Notes: generated from the letters alone by a model not told the origin. A stretch of 64,000 bases of DNA from VXYL01 sp965203685 (GCA_965203685.1 OZ241908.1:1860001-1924000), one strand, 5' to 3'; positions 43,251 through 52,728 are shown, counted from the stretch's first letter. Numbers and translations are program-made.

Positions 43251-44159
43251 GTGAGCGGATTTGACAGCATCGAATACGAGGTCGCCGACGGCCGCGCCCG
43301 GATTACCCTGAATCGACCGGAAAAGCTCAACGCCTTGTCGCTGAAGCTGCAGTCGGAACTCAACGAGGCGCTCTGGGAGGCCGACAACAACACCGACGTG
43401 CACTGCGTCATCCTGCGGGGCGCGGGGCGCGCGTTCTCGGCGGGTTACGACCTCACGGGTGCCGACGGCAACATCCCGGTGTCGCGCATTCAATCGTCGG
43501 ACAACACCTATCGCGGCGGTCGCAGCATCGACGACGACGCTTGGCAGCTTGAGCGCGCACAGCGCTACCGCATGGCGCTGTTCGACATGCACAAGCCGTC
43601 CATCGCCCAGGTGCACGGCTACTGTCTCGCGGGCGGCACCGACGTGGCGTTGCTGTGCGACATGGTCATCTGTGCCGACGACGCCCTGTTCGGATTCCCG
43701 CCGGCGCGCGATCTCGGCGCGTTGCCGAACAACATGTGGCTCTACAACGTCGGTCCGCAGTGGGCCAAGCGGCTGATGCTGACCGGCGACAGCATCACGG
43801 GCGCGGAGGCGCAGCAGATCGGCCTAGTCTTGAAAGCCGTTCCGAAGGAGCACCTCGAATACGAGGTCGAGCAACTTGCGGACCGGCTTTGCCAGATCGA
43901 CCCGGATCTCCTGTCGACCAATAAGCGCATCATCAACATGGGCCTTGAACTGATGGGTGCGCGAACGCTGCAGCGCATGGCCTCGGAGAACGACGTCCGC
44001 GGTCACAACGCCAAGGCCGCGTTCGGGTTTCGCGAGTCGGTGGCTAAGATCGGGCTGCGCGACACATTGCGCAATCGCGACGCGAAGTTCGGCGATGGCC
44101 GCGTGCGCGTCAACGGACCGGAATTCCGGGACGACGAGGGTCGGCTGACGGACGGCTGA
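43251..44159 (+). CDS. Enoyl-CoA hydratase/isomerase family protein
   Basis: A 302-residue crotonase-fold protein, longer than the first. Oxyanion segments are RAFSAGYDLTGAD and YCLAGGTDVALLCDMVICADD. The usual catalytic Glu region reads PPARDLGALPNNMWLYNVG, without an obvious Glu pair, so the reaction is uncertain. A C-terminal extension of about 40 residues ends in a charged tail. GTG start with GAGAGGAT upstream. The ABC transporter genes follow after 30 nt. Confidence 0.85.
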   Translation: MSGFDSIEYEVADGRARITLNRPEKLNALSLKLQSELNEALWEADNNTDVHCVILRGAGRAFSAGYDLTGADGNIPVSRIQSSDNTYRGGRSIDDDAWQLERAQRYRMALFDMHKPSIAQVHGYCLAGGTDVALLCDMVICADDALFGFPPARDLGALPNNMWLYNVGPQWAKRLMLTGDSITGAEAQQIGLVLKAVPKEHLEYEVEQLADRLCQIDPDLLSTNKRIINMGLELMGARTLQRMASENDVRGHNAKAAFGFRESVAKIGLRDTLRNRDAKFGDGRVRVNGPEFRDDEGRLTDG

Positions 44160-44189
44160 TTCGAACTCGCTCCAAGAGAGCGTGCTCAA

Positions 44190-45062
44190 GTGAGTGAAGT
44201 CCTCCAACTGCTATTGAGCGGCCTGTCGCAGGGCTGCGTCTATGGCCTCATCGCGCTCGGTTTCGTGATGATCTACAAGGCCACCGAGATGCTGAACTTC
44301 GCGCAAGGCGAACTGATGATGGTGGGAGCCTTCGTGGCGTTCACCGTTATCAATCTCATGGGTCTGCCGTTCGTGTTCGGCGTACCGCTGACATTGGTGG
44401 CCATGGTGGCGTTCGGCATGGGCCTCGAGCGGGGCGTACTGCGCCCGATGATCGGCGAGCCGCCGTTCGCTGTCCTGATGCTGACCATCGGCTTGGGCTT
44501 CGTCCTGCGCGCCGTTGCAGGCGCGATCTGGGGCAACGAACCGCGGACCCTCGACGTGCCCTTCGCGGGAGAAATCGTGAGCCTGGGGCGCATCGTGCTC
44601 GGCGTCGAGAACCTCGTGGTGATCGCCGGCACGGGCGTGCTGTGCATCGCGCTATGGCTGTTCTTTCGCTATTCGCGGATTGGCGTCGCGATGCAGGCCG
44701 CGTCACAGAACCAGCTTGCCGCGTACTACAGCGGGGTGCCGGTCAAGCGCGTGACCTCGCTGGTATGGGGCATTTCGGCGGCGATATCGGCGACCGCAGG
44801 CATGCTGGTCGCACCGATCGCGTTGATCGATCCGAACATGGGCCTCGTCGGCATCAAGGCCTTCGCGGCCGCCATCGTCGGTGGTTTCGGCAGCCTTCCG
44901 GGGGCGATCGTCGGGGGTCTCGTGATCGGGGTCGCGGAACAGTTCGCGGGCCGCTACCTGCCCCCGGGAGCCGGCGAGGTGAGCGCGTTCGCGATCCTGC
45001 TCATCATGCTCTTCGTGCGTCCGCAGGGCATCTTCGCGTCGTTGCAGCAGAAGAAGGTCTGA
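44190..45062 (+). CDS. livH: LivH-type branched-chain amino acid ABC transporter permease
   Basis: A 290-residue inner-membrane permease of the LivH family with about eight hydrophobic segments. Family patterns are LLSGLSQGCVYGLIALGFVMIYKATEMLNFAQGELMM cut as QGCVYGLIALGFVMIYK and NFAQGELMM, and near the end AIVGGFGSLPGAIVGGLVIG. It forms half of the translocation pore with LivM. GTG start. livM follows after a single nt. Confidence 0.92.
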   Translation: MSEVLQLLLSGLSQGCVYGLIALGFVMIYKATEMLNFAQGELMMVGAFVAFTVINLMGLPFVFGVPLTLVAMVAFGMGLERGVLRPMIGEPPFAVLMLTIGLGFVLRAVAGAIWGNEPRTLDVPFAGEIVSLGRIVLGVENLVVIAGTGVLCIALWLFFRYSRIGVAMQAASQNQLAAYYSGVPVKRVTSLVWGISAAISATAGMLVAPIALIDPNMGLVGIKAFAAAIVGGFGSLPGAIVGGLVIGVAEQFAGRYLPPGAGEVSAFAILLIMLFVRPQGIFASLQQKKV

Positions 45063-45063
45063 C

Positions 45064-46140
45064 GTGCGCTTCGTTCTCACCACGCGCTACGGCCAGGACG
45101 TCGACGTGTTTCGCCATGGCGGCGAGCGGTTCTGGTACGGCTTGCTCGGGCTGGTCGTGCTGGCCGCCCCGTGGATCGTCTCGCCCTACAACGTCGGCGA
45201 ACTCGCGCTGGTCTTCATCTGGGCCATCGCCGGCATCGGGCTCATGCTGCTGGTCGGCTACACGGGCCTGGTGAGCCTCGGCCACGCCGCGTTCTTCGCC
45301 ATCGGCGCGTACAGCCATGCGATCCTGCTCGGCTACGGCGTCCCGTTCGTGGTGTCCGTGCCGGTCGCCGTCGTGCTCACCGCGGGCGTTGGCGCGCTGG
45401 TCGGCATCCCGGCGCTGCGCATGACCGGCGTCTACCTGGCGGTGGCGACCTTGGCGTTCGAGCGCATCGTGGCGTTCACGATTGAACACAGCGACCCGTT
45501 GACCGGCGGCTTGCGGGGCATGGCCGTCGAACAGCCGAGTTTCTTCGGTGTGAGCATCGTCAACGACCAGTTCTTCTACTACCTTTGCCTCGCGGTGCTC
45601 GCCGTTGGCCTCTTGGGCGCGAAGAACCTGTTGCGCAGTCCGACCGGTCGCGCCTTCGTGGCGGTGCGGGATTCGGAGATCTCGGCGGAGAGCATGGGTG
45701 TTCATCTTGCGCGCACCAAGACCACGGCGTTCGCGGTCTCCGCCGGCTTCACCGGGCTCGCCGGCACGCTGTTCGCCCACAAGGCGGGCTACTTGGCACC
45801 TGATGCCTTCACCGTGCAGACCTCAATCACACTCCTGCTGCTGGTGGTCGTGGGTGGACTAGGCTCCTTGCACGGCGTCGTCTTCGGCGCCATTTTCGTT
45901 GGCTACCTACCGCAGGCCATCGCGGTGGCGCGCGATGTGCTGCCGGCCGCCATCGGGCAGATTCCGGGGTTGGAGCTTGGCGTCTTCGGCGCGATCCTGG
46001 TGCTGTTCCTGGTTTTCGAACCGCTCGGGATCTACGGCCGCTGGCTGAAGATCCGGGCGTGGTTCGACGAGTTCCCCCTATACCGCAGGGCCACCCACAA
46101 GCGGCAGAAGTCCTATCTGCGCACGGACCGGGTGCACTGA
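45064..46140 (+). CDS. livM: LivM-type ABC transporter permease
   Basis: A 358-residue LivM-family permease with about nine membrane segments. LVGYTGLVSLGHAAFFAIGAYS and ALRMTGVYLAVATLAFERI are diagnostic, as is VVVGGLGSLHGVVFGAIFVGY. A cytoplasmic C-terminal tail of about 45 residues (WLKIRAWFDEFPLYRR) is rather long. GTG start right after livH; its stop overlaps livG (TGATG). Confidence 0.92.
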   Translation: MRFVLTTRYGQDVDVFRHGGERFWYGLLGLVVLAAPWIVSPYNVGELALVFIWAIAGIGLMLLVGYTGLVSLGHAAFFAIGAYSHAILLGYGVPFVVSVPVAVVLTAGVGALVGIPALRMTGVYLAVATLAFERIVAFTIEHSDPLTGGLRGMAVEQPSFFGVSIVNDQFFYYLCLAVLAVGLLGAKNLLRSPTGRAFVAVRDSEISAESMGVHLARTKTTAFAVSAGFTGLAGTLFAHKAGYLAPDAFTVQTSITLLLLVVVGGLGSLHGVVFGAIFVGYLPQAIAVARDVLPAAIGQIPGLELGVFGAILVLFLVFEPLGIYGRWLKIRAWFDEFPLYRRATHKRQKSYLRTDRVH

Positions 46141-46907
46141 TGGCGGGGAATCGCCTGTTCCAGGGAGAGAACCTTTCGATCAGCTTCGGCGGCGTCAAGG
46201 CCGTGCGGGACGTATCGTTCGAGATCGTCGACGGCGAAGTGTTCAGCATCATCGGCCCCAACGGGGCGGGCAAGACGACTGTCTTCAACCTGATCAGCCG
46301 GTTCTACGACGCCGACACCGGTCGCATGACCTTCGGGGGCGAGGACATGACCCGCGTCCCGGCCCATCACATCGCCGAACTGGGGATCGCGCGCACCTTC
46401 CAAAACACCGAACTCTTCGACCGCGAGACCGTCCTCGACAACCTGCTGGTCGGTCGCCATGTGCACCGGCGAACGGGCCTCGCCAGCGACATCCTCTTCC
46501 TGCCGAAGGTGCGCCGCCAGGAAGTCGCGTTTCGTCGCAAGGTCGAAGACATCATCGACCTGTTGGACCTGCAGCAGCACCGCGAGGCGCCGGTCGGCAG
46601 CCTGCCGTACGGCGCGCGCAAGATGGTCGAGATCGGCCGCGCGCTCTGCACGGAGCCCAAGCTGCTGCTGCTCGACGAGCCGTCGTCGGGCCTGAACCCG
46701 GAAGAGACGGAAGACCTCTCGTTCTGGATCGAAGACATCGTCGAGGACCTTGGCATAACGGTCGCCATGGTGGAGCACGACATGAACCTCGTGGCGACCG
46801 TGTCGAACCGCGTTCTCGCGATGGCTGACGGGGCCGTCCTGGCGGTGGGCGAGCCCGCCGAGATTCAGAACCACCCGGAAGTGCTGCGGGCCTACTTAGG
46901 AGATTGA
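46140..46907 (+). CDS. livG: LivG-type ABC transporter ATP-binding protein
   Basis: A 255-residue ATPase: Walker A GPNGAGKTTVFN, the LivG-type signature LPYGARKMVEIGRAL, Walker B LLLLDEPSSGLNPEE, and the H-loop His in MVEHDMNLVA. It powers transport with LivF. The first ATG overlaps the livM stop. Confidence 0.93.
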   Translation: MAGNRLFQGENLSISFGGVKAVRDVSFEIVDGEVFSIIGPNGAGKTTVFNLISRFYDADTGRMTFGGEDMTRVPAHHIAELGIARTFQNTELFDRETVLDNLLVGRHVHRRTGLASDILFLPKVRRQEVAFRRKVEDIIDLLDLQQHREAPVGSLPYGARKMVEIGRALCTEPKLLLLDEPSSGLNPEETEDLSFWIEDIVEDLGITVAMVEHDMNLVATVSNRVLAMADGAVLAVGEPAEIQNHPEVLRAYLGD

Positions 46908-46910
46908 CGC

Positions 46911-47675
46911 GTGCCCTTGCTGACGCTGCGCAACATTGAGACGTACTACGGCCCCATCATGGCGATCCGCGGGGTCTCGCTTGCGGTTGAGGCGGACAGC
47001 ATTGTGACGATCCTTGGTGCCAACGGCGCCGGCAAGACGACCGTGCTCAAGACGATCTGCGGCGCGATGGACCCGCAGAAGGGCACCGTCACGTTCGCGG
47101 ACGATGACATTACCGGTACCGATCCGGATCGCGCCGCACGCAAAGGCATCGGCCATGTGCCGGAGGGCCGGGAGGTGTTCCCGTTCCTGACGGTGGAGGA
47201 GAACTTGGGCGTCGGGGCCTTCACCCGGCCGCGCGCGGACCTGTCGGACGATCTCGAGATGGTCTACAGCTATTTCCCGGCATTGGCCGAGCAGCGCAGG
47301 CTGCCTGCGGGTTTCCTGTCCGGCGGGCAGCAGCAGATGTTGGCGATCGGTCGTGCATTGATGGCCCGGCCGCAGTTGATGCTCCTCGACGAGCCGTCGC
47401 TCGGCCTCGCGCCGCGACTGGTGGCGGAGATCGGTGCCATCGTCGAGCGCTTGAACCGGGAGCAGGGCGTCGCCATTCTCCTCGTCGAGCAGAACGCACG
47501 CATGGCGCTGGACGTGGCGAGCTACGGCTACGTCATGGAGGTCGGCCGGATCGTGATGGAAGACACTTGCGAACGACTCAAGGCCGCGACGGACATCCAG
47601 GAGTTCTACCTTGGCATGAAGGATCAGGGCGTGCGCGGCCGTCGGCGCTGGAAACAGCGCAAGACCTGGCGGTAG
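46911..47675 (+). CDS. livF: LivF-type ABC transporter ATP-binding protein
   Basis: A 254-residue ATPase: Walker A GANGAGKTTVLK, GHVPEGREVFPFLTVEENL, signature LSGGQQQMLAIGRALM, Walker B LMLLDEPSLGLAP and H-loop region LLVEQNARMAL. It has a basic C-terminal tail (RGRRRWKQRKTWR) after the usual FYLG end. GTG start 3 nt after livG. The substrate-binding protein that usually accompanies LivHMGF is not in the cluster. Confidence 0.93.
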   Translation: MPLLTLRNIETYYGPIMAIRGVSLAVEADSIVTILGANGAGKTTVLKTICGAMDPQKGTVTFADDDITGTDPDRAARKGIGHVPEGREVFPFLTVEENLGVGAFTRPRADLSDDLEMVYSYFPALAEQRRLPAGFLSGGQQQMLAIGRALMARPQLMLLDEPSLGLAPRLVAEIGAIVERLNREQGVAILLVEQNARMALDVASYGYVMEVGRIVMEDTCERLKAATDIQEFYLGMKDQGVRGRRRWKQRKTWR

Positions 47676-47697
47676 CGTCACGAGAGGTGAATCACCA

Positions 47698-49533
47698 ATG
47701 AACATGAACGTCAGCAGCGAAGTCCTCATCGATGGCTGCGCGACCATCCCGGCGCTGTTCCGGAAACGCGTGGCCGACCACGGTGCCAAGGTCGCCATTC
47801 GTGAAAAGGACTTCGGGATCTGGAACGAGTACTCCTGGTCGGACTGGGGTGAACGTGCGCGATTGGTCGCAAACGGTCTCAAGGCGTTGGGTCTAGAACG
47901 TGGCGACGTCTGCTCGGTGGCTGCCGAAGTGGTCAAGGAGTGGCTGTTCGCTGACCTCGGGATCATCTGCGCGGGCGGCGTTACCAACGGCGTCTATCCC
48001 ACCGACTCGCCGACCCAGGTCGAATATCTCATCAACGACAGCGGTACGCGGTTCTACTTCGCCGAGGACGAGGAGCAACTCGACAAGGTGCTCGAAGTGC
48101 GCGAACGCACGCCGACGCTTGAGAAGGTCATCATCTTCGACATGGAGGGGTTGCGGAAGCTCGACGACCCCATGTGCATGTCGTTCGATGCGCTTCTCGA
48201 CCTAGGTCGCGACTACGGTGCCGAGAACCCCGACGTCTGGGAAGAGGAAATCGTCGCTGCCGCGTCCGGCGACCTGATGATTCTCACCTATACGTCGGGC
48301 ACGACCGGCCCGCCCAAGGGCGCGATGATCTCGCAGGGCAACATGATGTTCATGGTGCAGACGCTGCAGGGCAGCTACGGGATCAACGACGACGACGAGC
48401 AGCTTGGCTTCCTGCCGCTCGCGCACGTGGCGGGGCGCATGTTCTACACCTTCGTCGTGATCGAGGCCGGCTCGGTGGTCAACCTCGTGGAGAATCCCGA
48501 GACCATGGTGCAAGACATCCAGGAGGTGTCGCCGACCATACACTTCGCCGTGCCGCGCGTGTGGGAGAAGCAGTACTCGGCGGTACAGATCAAGCTCAAG
48601 GAGGCAACCGCCCTTGGGCGTTGGGCCTACAACCGTGCGATCGCGCTGGGCGAGCGCCGGGCGGTGCACCTCAAGGAGGGACGCAACGTCCCGACCGCGT
48701 TGCGCGGTCTGTTTTTCCTCGCGGACCAACTCGTGCTCCGGAACGTTCGGCGGCTGCTCGGCATCGATGAATGCCGATGGCTGGCAACGGCCGCGGCACC
48801 GATCGCGCCGGATCTCATCGACTGGTACTGGGCGCTCGGCAAGCCCATGTACGAGTGCTATGGCCAGACCGAGTGCTCCGGGATCGCCACCGCCAACGTC
48901 CCCGGGGACTTCCGGATCGGCAGCGTCGGGAAATCCACCGAGGGCGTGGACGTCGCGCTCGCCGAGGACGACGAAATCGTCATTCGCAGCCCGGGCGTCA
49001 TCCAGGGCTATTGGAACAAGCCCGAGAAGACGGCCGACACGATCCGCCAGGGTTGGCTGCACACCGGCGACGTGGGCCGCATCGACGACGACGGCTTCGT
49101 CTACATCATCGACCGCATGAAGGACATCATCATCACGGCGGGCGGCAAGAACATCACCCCGAGCGAGATCGAGAACCAGTTGAAGTTCTCGCCGTACATC
49201 ACCGACGCCGTGGTGGTGGGTGATCGGCGACCCTACCTGACCTGCCTCGTGATGATCGATCACGACAACGTCACCAAGTACGCCCAGGACAATGACGTGC
49301 CGTTCACCAACTACACGAGCCTCTGCCACGCGCAGCCGGTGGTCGACCTCGTGGGTCGGGAAGTGGAGGCCGTGAACACCAAGTTCGCCCGGGTGGAGAC
49401 GATCAAGCGTTTCCGCCTGATCGACCAGCTACTCGACCCCGAAGACGACGAACTCACGCCCACGCAAAAGCTCAAGCGCAAGGTGGTCAACGAGAAGTAC
49501 GCCGACCTGATCGACGGCATGTACCGCGGCTGA
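47698..49533 (+). CDS. AMP-dependent fatty-acyl-CoA synthetase (ligase)
   Basis: A 611-residue adenylate-forming enzyme that activates a carboxylic acid to its CoA thioester. P-loop LTYTSGTTGPPKGAM, adenine motif YGQTECSG, LHTGDVGRIDDDGFVYI and the hinge DRMKDIIITAGGKNI followed by PSEIEN are all intact; the final catalytic Lys lies in TPTQKLKRK. The long N-terminal domain and length fit the long-chain class. It ends the LivHMGF operon (22-nt gap), an arrangement in which transporter and ligase deliver and activate the same acid. The acid itself is not predictable. Confidence 0.9.
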   Translation: MNMNVSSEVLIDGCATIPALFRKRVADHGAKVAIREKDFGIWNEYSWSDWGERARLVANGLKALGLERGDVCSVAAEVVKEWLFADLGIICAGGVTNGVYPTDSPTQVEYLINDSGTRFYFAEDEEQLDKVLEVRERTPTLEKVIIFDMEGLRKLDDPMCMSFDALLDLGRDYGAENPDVWEEEIVAAASGDLMILTYTSGTTGPPKGAMISQGNMMFMVQTLQGSYGINDDDEQLGFLPLAHVAGRMFYTFVVIEAGSVVNLVENPETMVQDIQEVSPTIHFAVPRVWEKQYSAVQIKLKEATALGRWAYNRAIALGERRAVHLKEGRNVPTALRGLFFLADQLVLRNVRRLLGIDECRWLATAAAPIAPDLIDWYWALGKPMYECYGQTECSGIATANVPGDFRIGSVGKSTEGVDVALAEDDEIVIRSPGVIQGYWNKPEKTADTIRQGWLHTGDVGRIDDDGFVYIIDRMKDIIITAGGKNITPSEIENQLKFSPYITDAVVVGDRRPYLTCLVMIDHDNVTKYAQDNDVPFTNYTSLCHAQPVVDLVGREVEAVNTKFARVETIKRFRLIDQLLDPEDDELTPTQKLKRKVVNEKYADLIDGMYRG

Positions 49534-49586
49534 CCTTCGGTACGCGGCGTGCGCGATGGCGCTTCCAACATGCGCCCGATCCGAGT

Positions 49587-50078
49587 ATGTTTCGCGCCTT
49601 GCTTACGCTCAAGCGGAGAGGACGTACCTTGGACGACGAAGTAGGCGGCATTTTTCACTCCATCCGGTTCTGGCAGGGCTGGGCGGTCGCGGCAACGCTC
49701 GCGGCCCTCTTCGCCTTCGCGGCCAACATCGAGTTCTCTTCGGACGGCTACGTGGCGGACTACGTGGCGATCGTGGGCGGCGACGACCGGGAGCCGATGT
49801 GGGTGATCAACGCGGATCTCGGGGAAGGCTTGTTGAACGTGCGCGCGGTTGGCGCCCAGTCGGCAGGGGACGACGAGTACGTCCTATGGGTCGGGGGTCA
49901 GCACCCGCAGCGTCTCGGTGTCCTGCCGGTGGATCGCGGGCGGGCGGCGCTCAAACTGAGCGATACGGTGCAGGGAATCCTCGCTCACGCGAAGACGCTA
50001 GCCGTCAGCCGCGAAGCCGTCGGCACTGATTCCGAGCCGGGCAACTGGCTGCACGAGGTCAGCGTCGCGCGCCTGTAG
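49587..50078 (+). CDS. Stand-alone RskA (anti-sigma-K factor) C-terminal domain protein
   Basis: A 163-residue protein with one membrane helix (about residues 31-50, WAVAATLAALFAFAANI) and a periplasmic domain that reads PMWVINADLGEGLLNVRAV, DEYVLWVGGQHPQRLGVLPV and ILAHAKTLAVSREAVG, the pattern of RskA anti-sigma factors. The cytoplasmic zinc-binding domain that would bind a sigma factor is missing, replaced by a 30-residue tail, and no sigma factor gene is nearby. So it is either a decayed anti-sigma factor or a domain with another job. Confidence 0.72.
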   Translation: MFRALLTLKRRGRTLDDEVGGIFHSIRFWQGWAVAATLAALFAFAANIEFSSDGYVADYVAIVGGDDREPMWVINADLGEGLLNVRAVGAQSAGDDEYVLWVGGQHPQRLGVLPVDRGRAALKLSDTVQGILAHAKTLAVSREAVGTDSEPGNWLHEVSVARL

Positions 50079-50090
50079 GAGCTAGCGGCT

Positions 50091-50741
50091 TCAGCCGCCG
50101 GCTTCGGCCAGCTTGGACTTGGCGCGTTCGATGAACTGCACCATGACGTCGGAGGTCTGTGCGCCCGGCAGCATGAAACCGCTTAACAGGTAGCACGGAA
50201 CGCTCACCACGCCGATCTCGAACGCGCCTCTGATCCGAGCAAGCATCTCCTCTTCGTCGGCACGTCCGTCAAGATAGCGACGCGCGCCATCGGCCTCCAA
50301 CCCGACTTCCGCGGCGGCCTCGCAGAGCGTATCGACGTCGCCCACGTCTCTGCCTTCGCAGAAGTAGTAGCGGAACAGCACTTCGGCGAGTTCGTGCTGC
50401 ACGGCGGCGCTTGAGTCTTGTTCGGCGTAGTCGAGAAGCCGGTGCGCTGTCAGCGTATTCGGCATCCGACGGATCGCACCGTAATCGAACGTGATCCCGG
50501 CGTCCGCACCCTCCGCGACGATCATCCGCGGAGCCCGGTTGGGATCCGCGCGGTCGCCGTAACGACGCTCGAGGTACTCGTCGCGGTCCATGCCCGCCGC
50601 CGGGAGGTTCGGGTAAAGCTGGAAGGGCCGCCAGACGACATCGATGTCGGCACACGCCGGCGTCGCGAGGGCGCTGTCCAAGCGCCGCTTGCCGATGTAG
50701 CACCACGGGCAGATGACGTCGGAGTAGATTTCGATGAGCAT
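50091..50741 (-). CDS. DsbA-family oxidoreductase, FrnE-like
   Basis: A 216-residue thioredoxin-fold protein of the FrnE type. EIYSDVICPWCYIGKRRL carries the CPWC redox pair; WRPFQLYPNLPAAGMDRDEYL and NTLTAHRLLDYAEQ are family segments; the cis-Pro loop region is SVPCYLLSGFMLPGAQ. It lacks a signal peptide and acts in the cytoplasm as a disulfide or thiol reductase/isomerase. ATG at 50741. It converges on the RskA-like gene and is divergent from gpsA. Confidence 0.88.
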   Translation of the reverse strand: MLIEIYSDVICPWCYIGKRRLDSALATPACADIDVVWRPFQLYPNLPAAGMDRDEYLERRYGDRADPNRAPRMIVAEGADAGITFDYGAIRRMPNTLTAHRLLDYAEQDSSAAVQHELAEVLFRYYFCEGRDVGDVDTLCEAAAEVGLEADGARRYLDGRADEEEMLARIRGAFEIGVVSVPCYLLSGFMLPGAQTSDVMVQFIERAKSKLAEAGG

Positions 50742-50771
50742 GCGTCCATCATAGCCCTCGGGCAGGGAAGG

Positions 50772-50777
50772 TACACT
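50772..50777 (+). promoter_or_regulatory. Candidate -10 element TACACT before gpsA
   Basis: TACACT 33 nt before the gpsA ATG, in the gap shared with the divergent FrnE-like gene. No convincing -35. Confidence 0.3.
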
Positions 50778-50809
50778 TGGCCTCGGATTGCGCTCGTGAG
50801 TCGTAGAGA

Positions 50810-51835
50810 ATGCAGGCCGCCATCGTCGGTGCCGGAAACTTCGGCACCGCTGTCGCGAACATCGTTGCTGGGAACGGCGTACCCACGCAGTTGTGGATGC
50901 GTGACTTGGAGCAGCTTTCAGAGATCCGCGCCCATGGCGAGAACCGGCGCTACTTGCCGGGACACCCGCTTGCGCCGCTGATCGTACCGACGTCCGACTT
51001 AATCGGAGCGGTGTGTTCGAGCGACGTCGTTTTCGTGACCGTGCCGAGCGCATCGTTTCGCGAAGTCGCGACCGAACTGCGCCCCGTGCTGCGGGCCGGT
51101 ACGTGCGTCATCAGCGCGACCAAGGGCATCGAGGCCGACGGTTTTAAGCTGATGAGCCAGATTCTCGAAGAACTGCTGCCGAAGGCGCGGATCGGCGTCA
51201 TCAGCGGGCCGAATCTCGCCGAGGAGATGGCCGACGGCCGTTTCTCCGGGACCGTCGTGGCGAGTCGGGACGACGAATTGCGCTCGACCGCGCAGGAGAT
51301 ATTGAAGAGCCCGACGTTCAGGGTCTACTCGAGCACGGACGTCTACGGGGTCGAACTCGGCGGTGCGCTGAAGAACATCTACGCGATCGTGGCCGGCCTC
51401 GCCACGACCTTGGATTTTGGACAGAATGCCCTGGCTATGCTGATCACCCGGAGCTTGGCGGAGATGGGCCGTTTTGCCGTTGCGCTCGGTGCGAATCCGT
51501 TCACCTTCCTAGGGCTCGCCGGCGTCGGCGACCTCTTCGCGACGTGCACGTCGCCGCTGTCACGGAACTACCAGCTTGGCGCCCGGTTGGCCCGCGGGGC
51601 CACGCTCGCCGAGGCCATGGAGTCGCTCGGCAAGCTGGCCGAGGGGGTCAACACCGTTCGCGTCGTGCATGCCAAGAGCTCTGAACTCGGGGTCTACATG
51701 CCACTTGCCGACGGCCTGTATCGCATGTTGTTCGAAGGTGCCGATCTCGCCACCATCGTGCACGATCTGATGACGAGTACGCAGCGCATGGACGTCGAGT
51801 TCACGGCACCCACCGCCTGGAGCTACCAGGAGTGA
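50810..51835 (+). CDS. gpsA: Glycerol-3-phosphate dehydrogenase [NAD(P)+]
   Basis: A 341-residue enzyme reducing dihydroxyacetone phosphate to sn-glycerol 3-phosphate for phospholipid synthesis. NAD motif IVGAGNFGTAVA, SATKGIEADGFKLMSQ, SGPNLAEEMADG and the catalytic Lys188 in GGALKNIYAI are present, with the C-terminal GDLFATCTSPLSRNYQLG. Length is normal. Its stop overlaps the following DUF4892 gene by 4 nt. Confidence 0.95.
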   Translation: MQAAIVGAGNFGTAVANIVAGNGVPTQLWMRDLEQLSEIRAHGENRRYLPGHPLAPLIVPTSDLIGAVCSSDVVFVTVPSASFREVATELRPVLRAGTCVISATKGIEADGFKLMSQILEELLPKARIGVISGPNLAEEMADGRFSGTVVASRDDELRSTAQEILKSPTFRVYSSTDVYGVELGGALKNIYAIVAGLATTLDFGQNALAMLITRSLAEMGRFAVALGANPFTFLGLAGVGDLFATCTSPLSRNYQLGARLARGATLAEAMESLGKLAEGVNTVRVVHAKSSELGVYMPLADGLYRMLFEGADLATIVHDLMTSTQRMDVEFTAPTAWSYQE

Positions 51836-52728
51836 CTGCGCTTGGTCGATTGCCGGCGAGCCTCGTGGCGTTGGCCGCCGCGATGGCGAGCCATGCCGCG
51901 GAGGACTTGCCAGGCGCCGCGGACCCGCCCGGTCTGGAGCGCTTTCCGGGATCGTGGATCGTGGCCTATTCGCCGCCGGCCACGCTCAGAAACTACGAGT
52001 TCGTCACGGGCCGCGTGGATCGCAGCGGGCGGACGGCGCGCGTCGACGACAGCCTGCGGCTGGCCGCCGAGGTGGTGCGCGTAACCTACCGGGCGCCGAG
52101 TGAGACGCGCTTCGACGATGTCGTCCAGCACTACCGCGACCAGATCCTTGGTCGTGGTGCCGAGGTGGCATTCACCTGTGAGGCCCGCGACTGCGGGCGC
52201 AGCACCAGTTGGGCCAATAGCGTCTTCGGCGTCAAGGAGTTGGTGGCCCCGGATTCGTCGCAGTTCTACCTCGCGGCGAGAAGCGGTCGGACATTGATGG
52301 CCGCGTACGTGGTGCAGCGGGGCAACCGGCGGGTCTATGCCCATCTCGACGTCGGGACAGCCGATGCCGTGCCCGTGGTGGCTGGCGAGACCGGCCTCGT
52401 GGGGCAACTGCGCGTGCAAGGGTTCGCGGTGGTCACGGACGTCGATCCGGCGCCGGACGGGAGCTTGGATGCTGCCGACCTCGTGGCGGTTGACGCCGTC
52501 GCGGAAGAGATCGCGGCGCTTGAGGATCCCACGCTGTATGTCGTCTGCCATCTCGACGCGGGCGCGACCGAAGCGTCGATGGCGCGTTCTGCCGCGTGCG
52601 CGGAGACCGTCGTCGAGCGACTGCGGACGGCGGGGATCACGGCGTTCGGGTTCGGCGGGGGGCCACTGCTGCCGCGGGCGGGTGTTCCGGCGAACCGCGT
52701 CGAACTGGTAATGCCGCGTTCGCAGTGA
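51832..52728 (+). CDS. DUF4892 family periplasmic protein
   Basis: A 298-residue exported protein with a signal peptide (about residues 1-22, ending SHAAE). The central part (LERFPGSWIVAYSPPATLRN, the CEARDCGRSTSWANSVFGVKEL segment with a likely Cys-Cys disulfide, and SQFYLAARSGR) matches DUF4892 proteins of gammaproteobacteria. The C-terminal half, with VCHLDAGATEASMARS, resembles an OmpA-like peptidoglycan-interaction fold only weakly. GTG start overlapping gpsA. Function unknown. Confidence 0.78.
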   Translation: MTALGRLPASLVALAAAMASHAAEDLPGAADPPGLERFPGSWIVAYSPPATLRNYEFVTGRVDRSGRTARVDDSLRLAAEVVRVTYRAPSETRFDDVVQHYRDQILGRGAEVAFTCEARDCGRSTSWANSVFGVKELVAPDSSQFYLAARSGRTLMAAYVVQRGNRRVYAHLDVGTADAVPVVAGETGLVGQLRVQGFAVVTDVDPAPDGSLDAADLVAVDAVAEEIAALEDPTLYVVCHLDAGATEASMARSAACAETVVERLRTAGITAFGFGGGPLLPRAGVPANRVELVMPRSQ

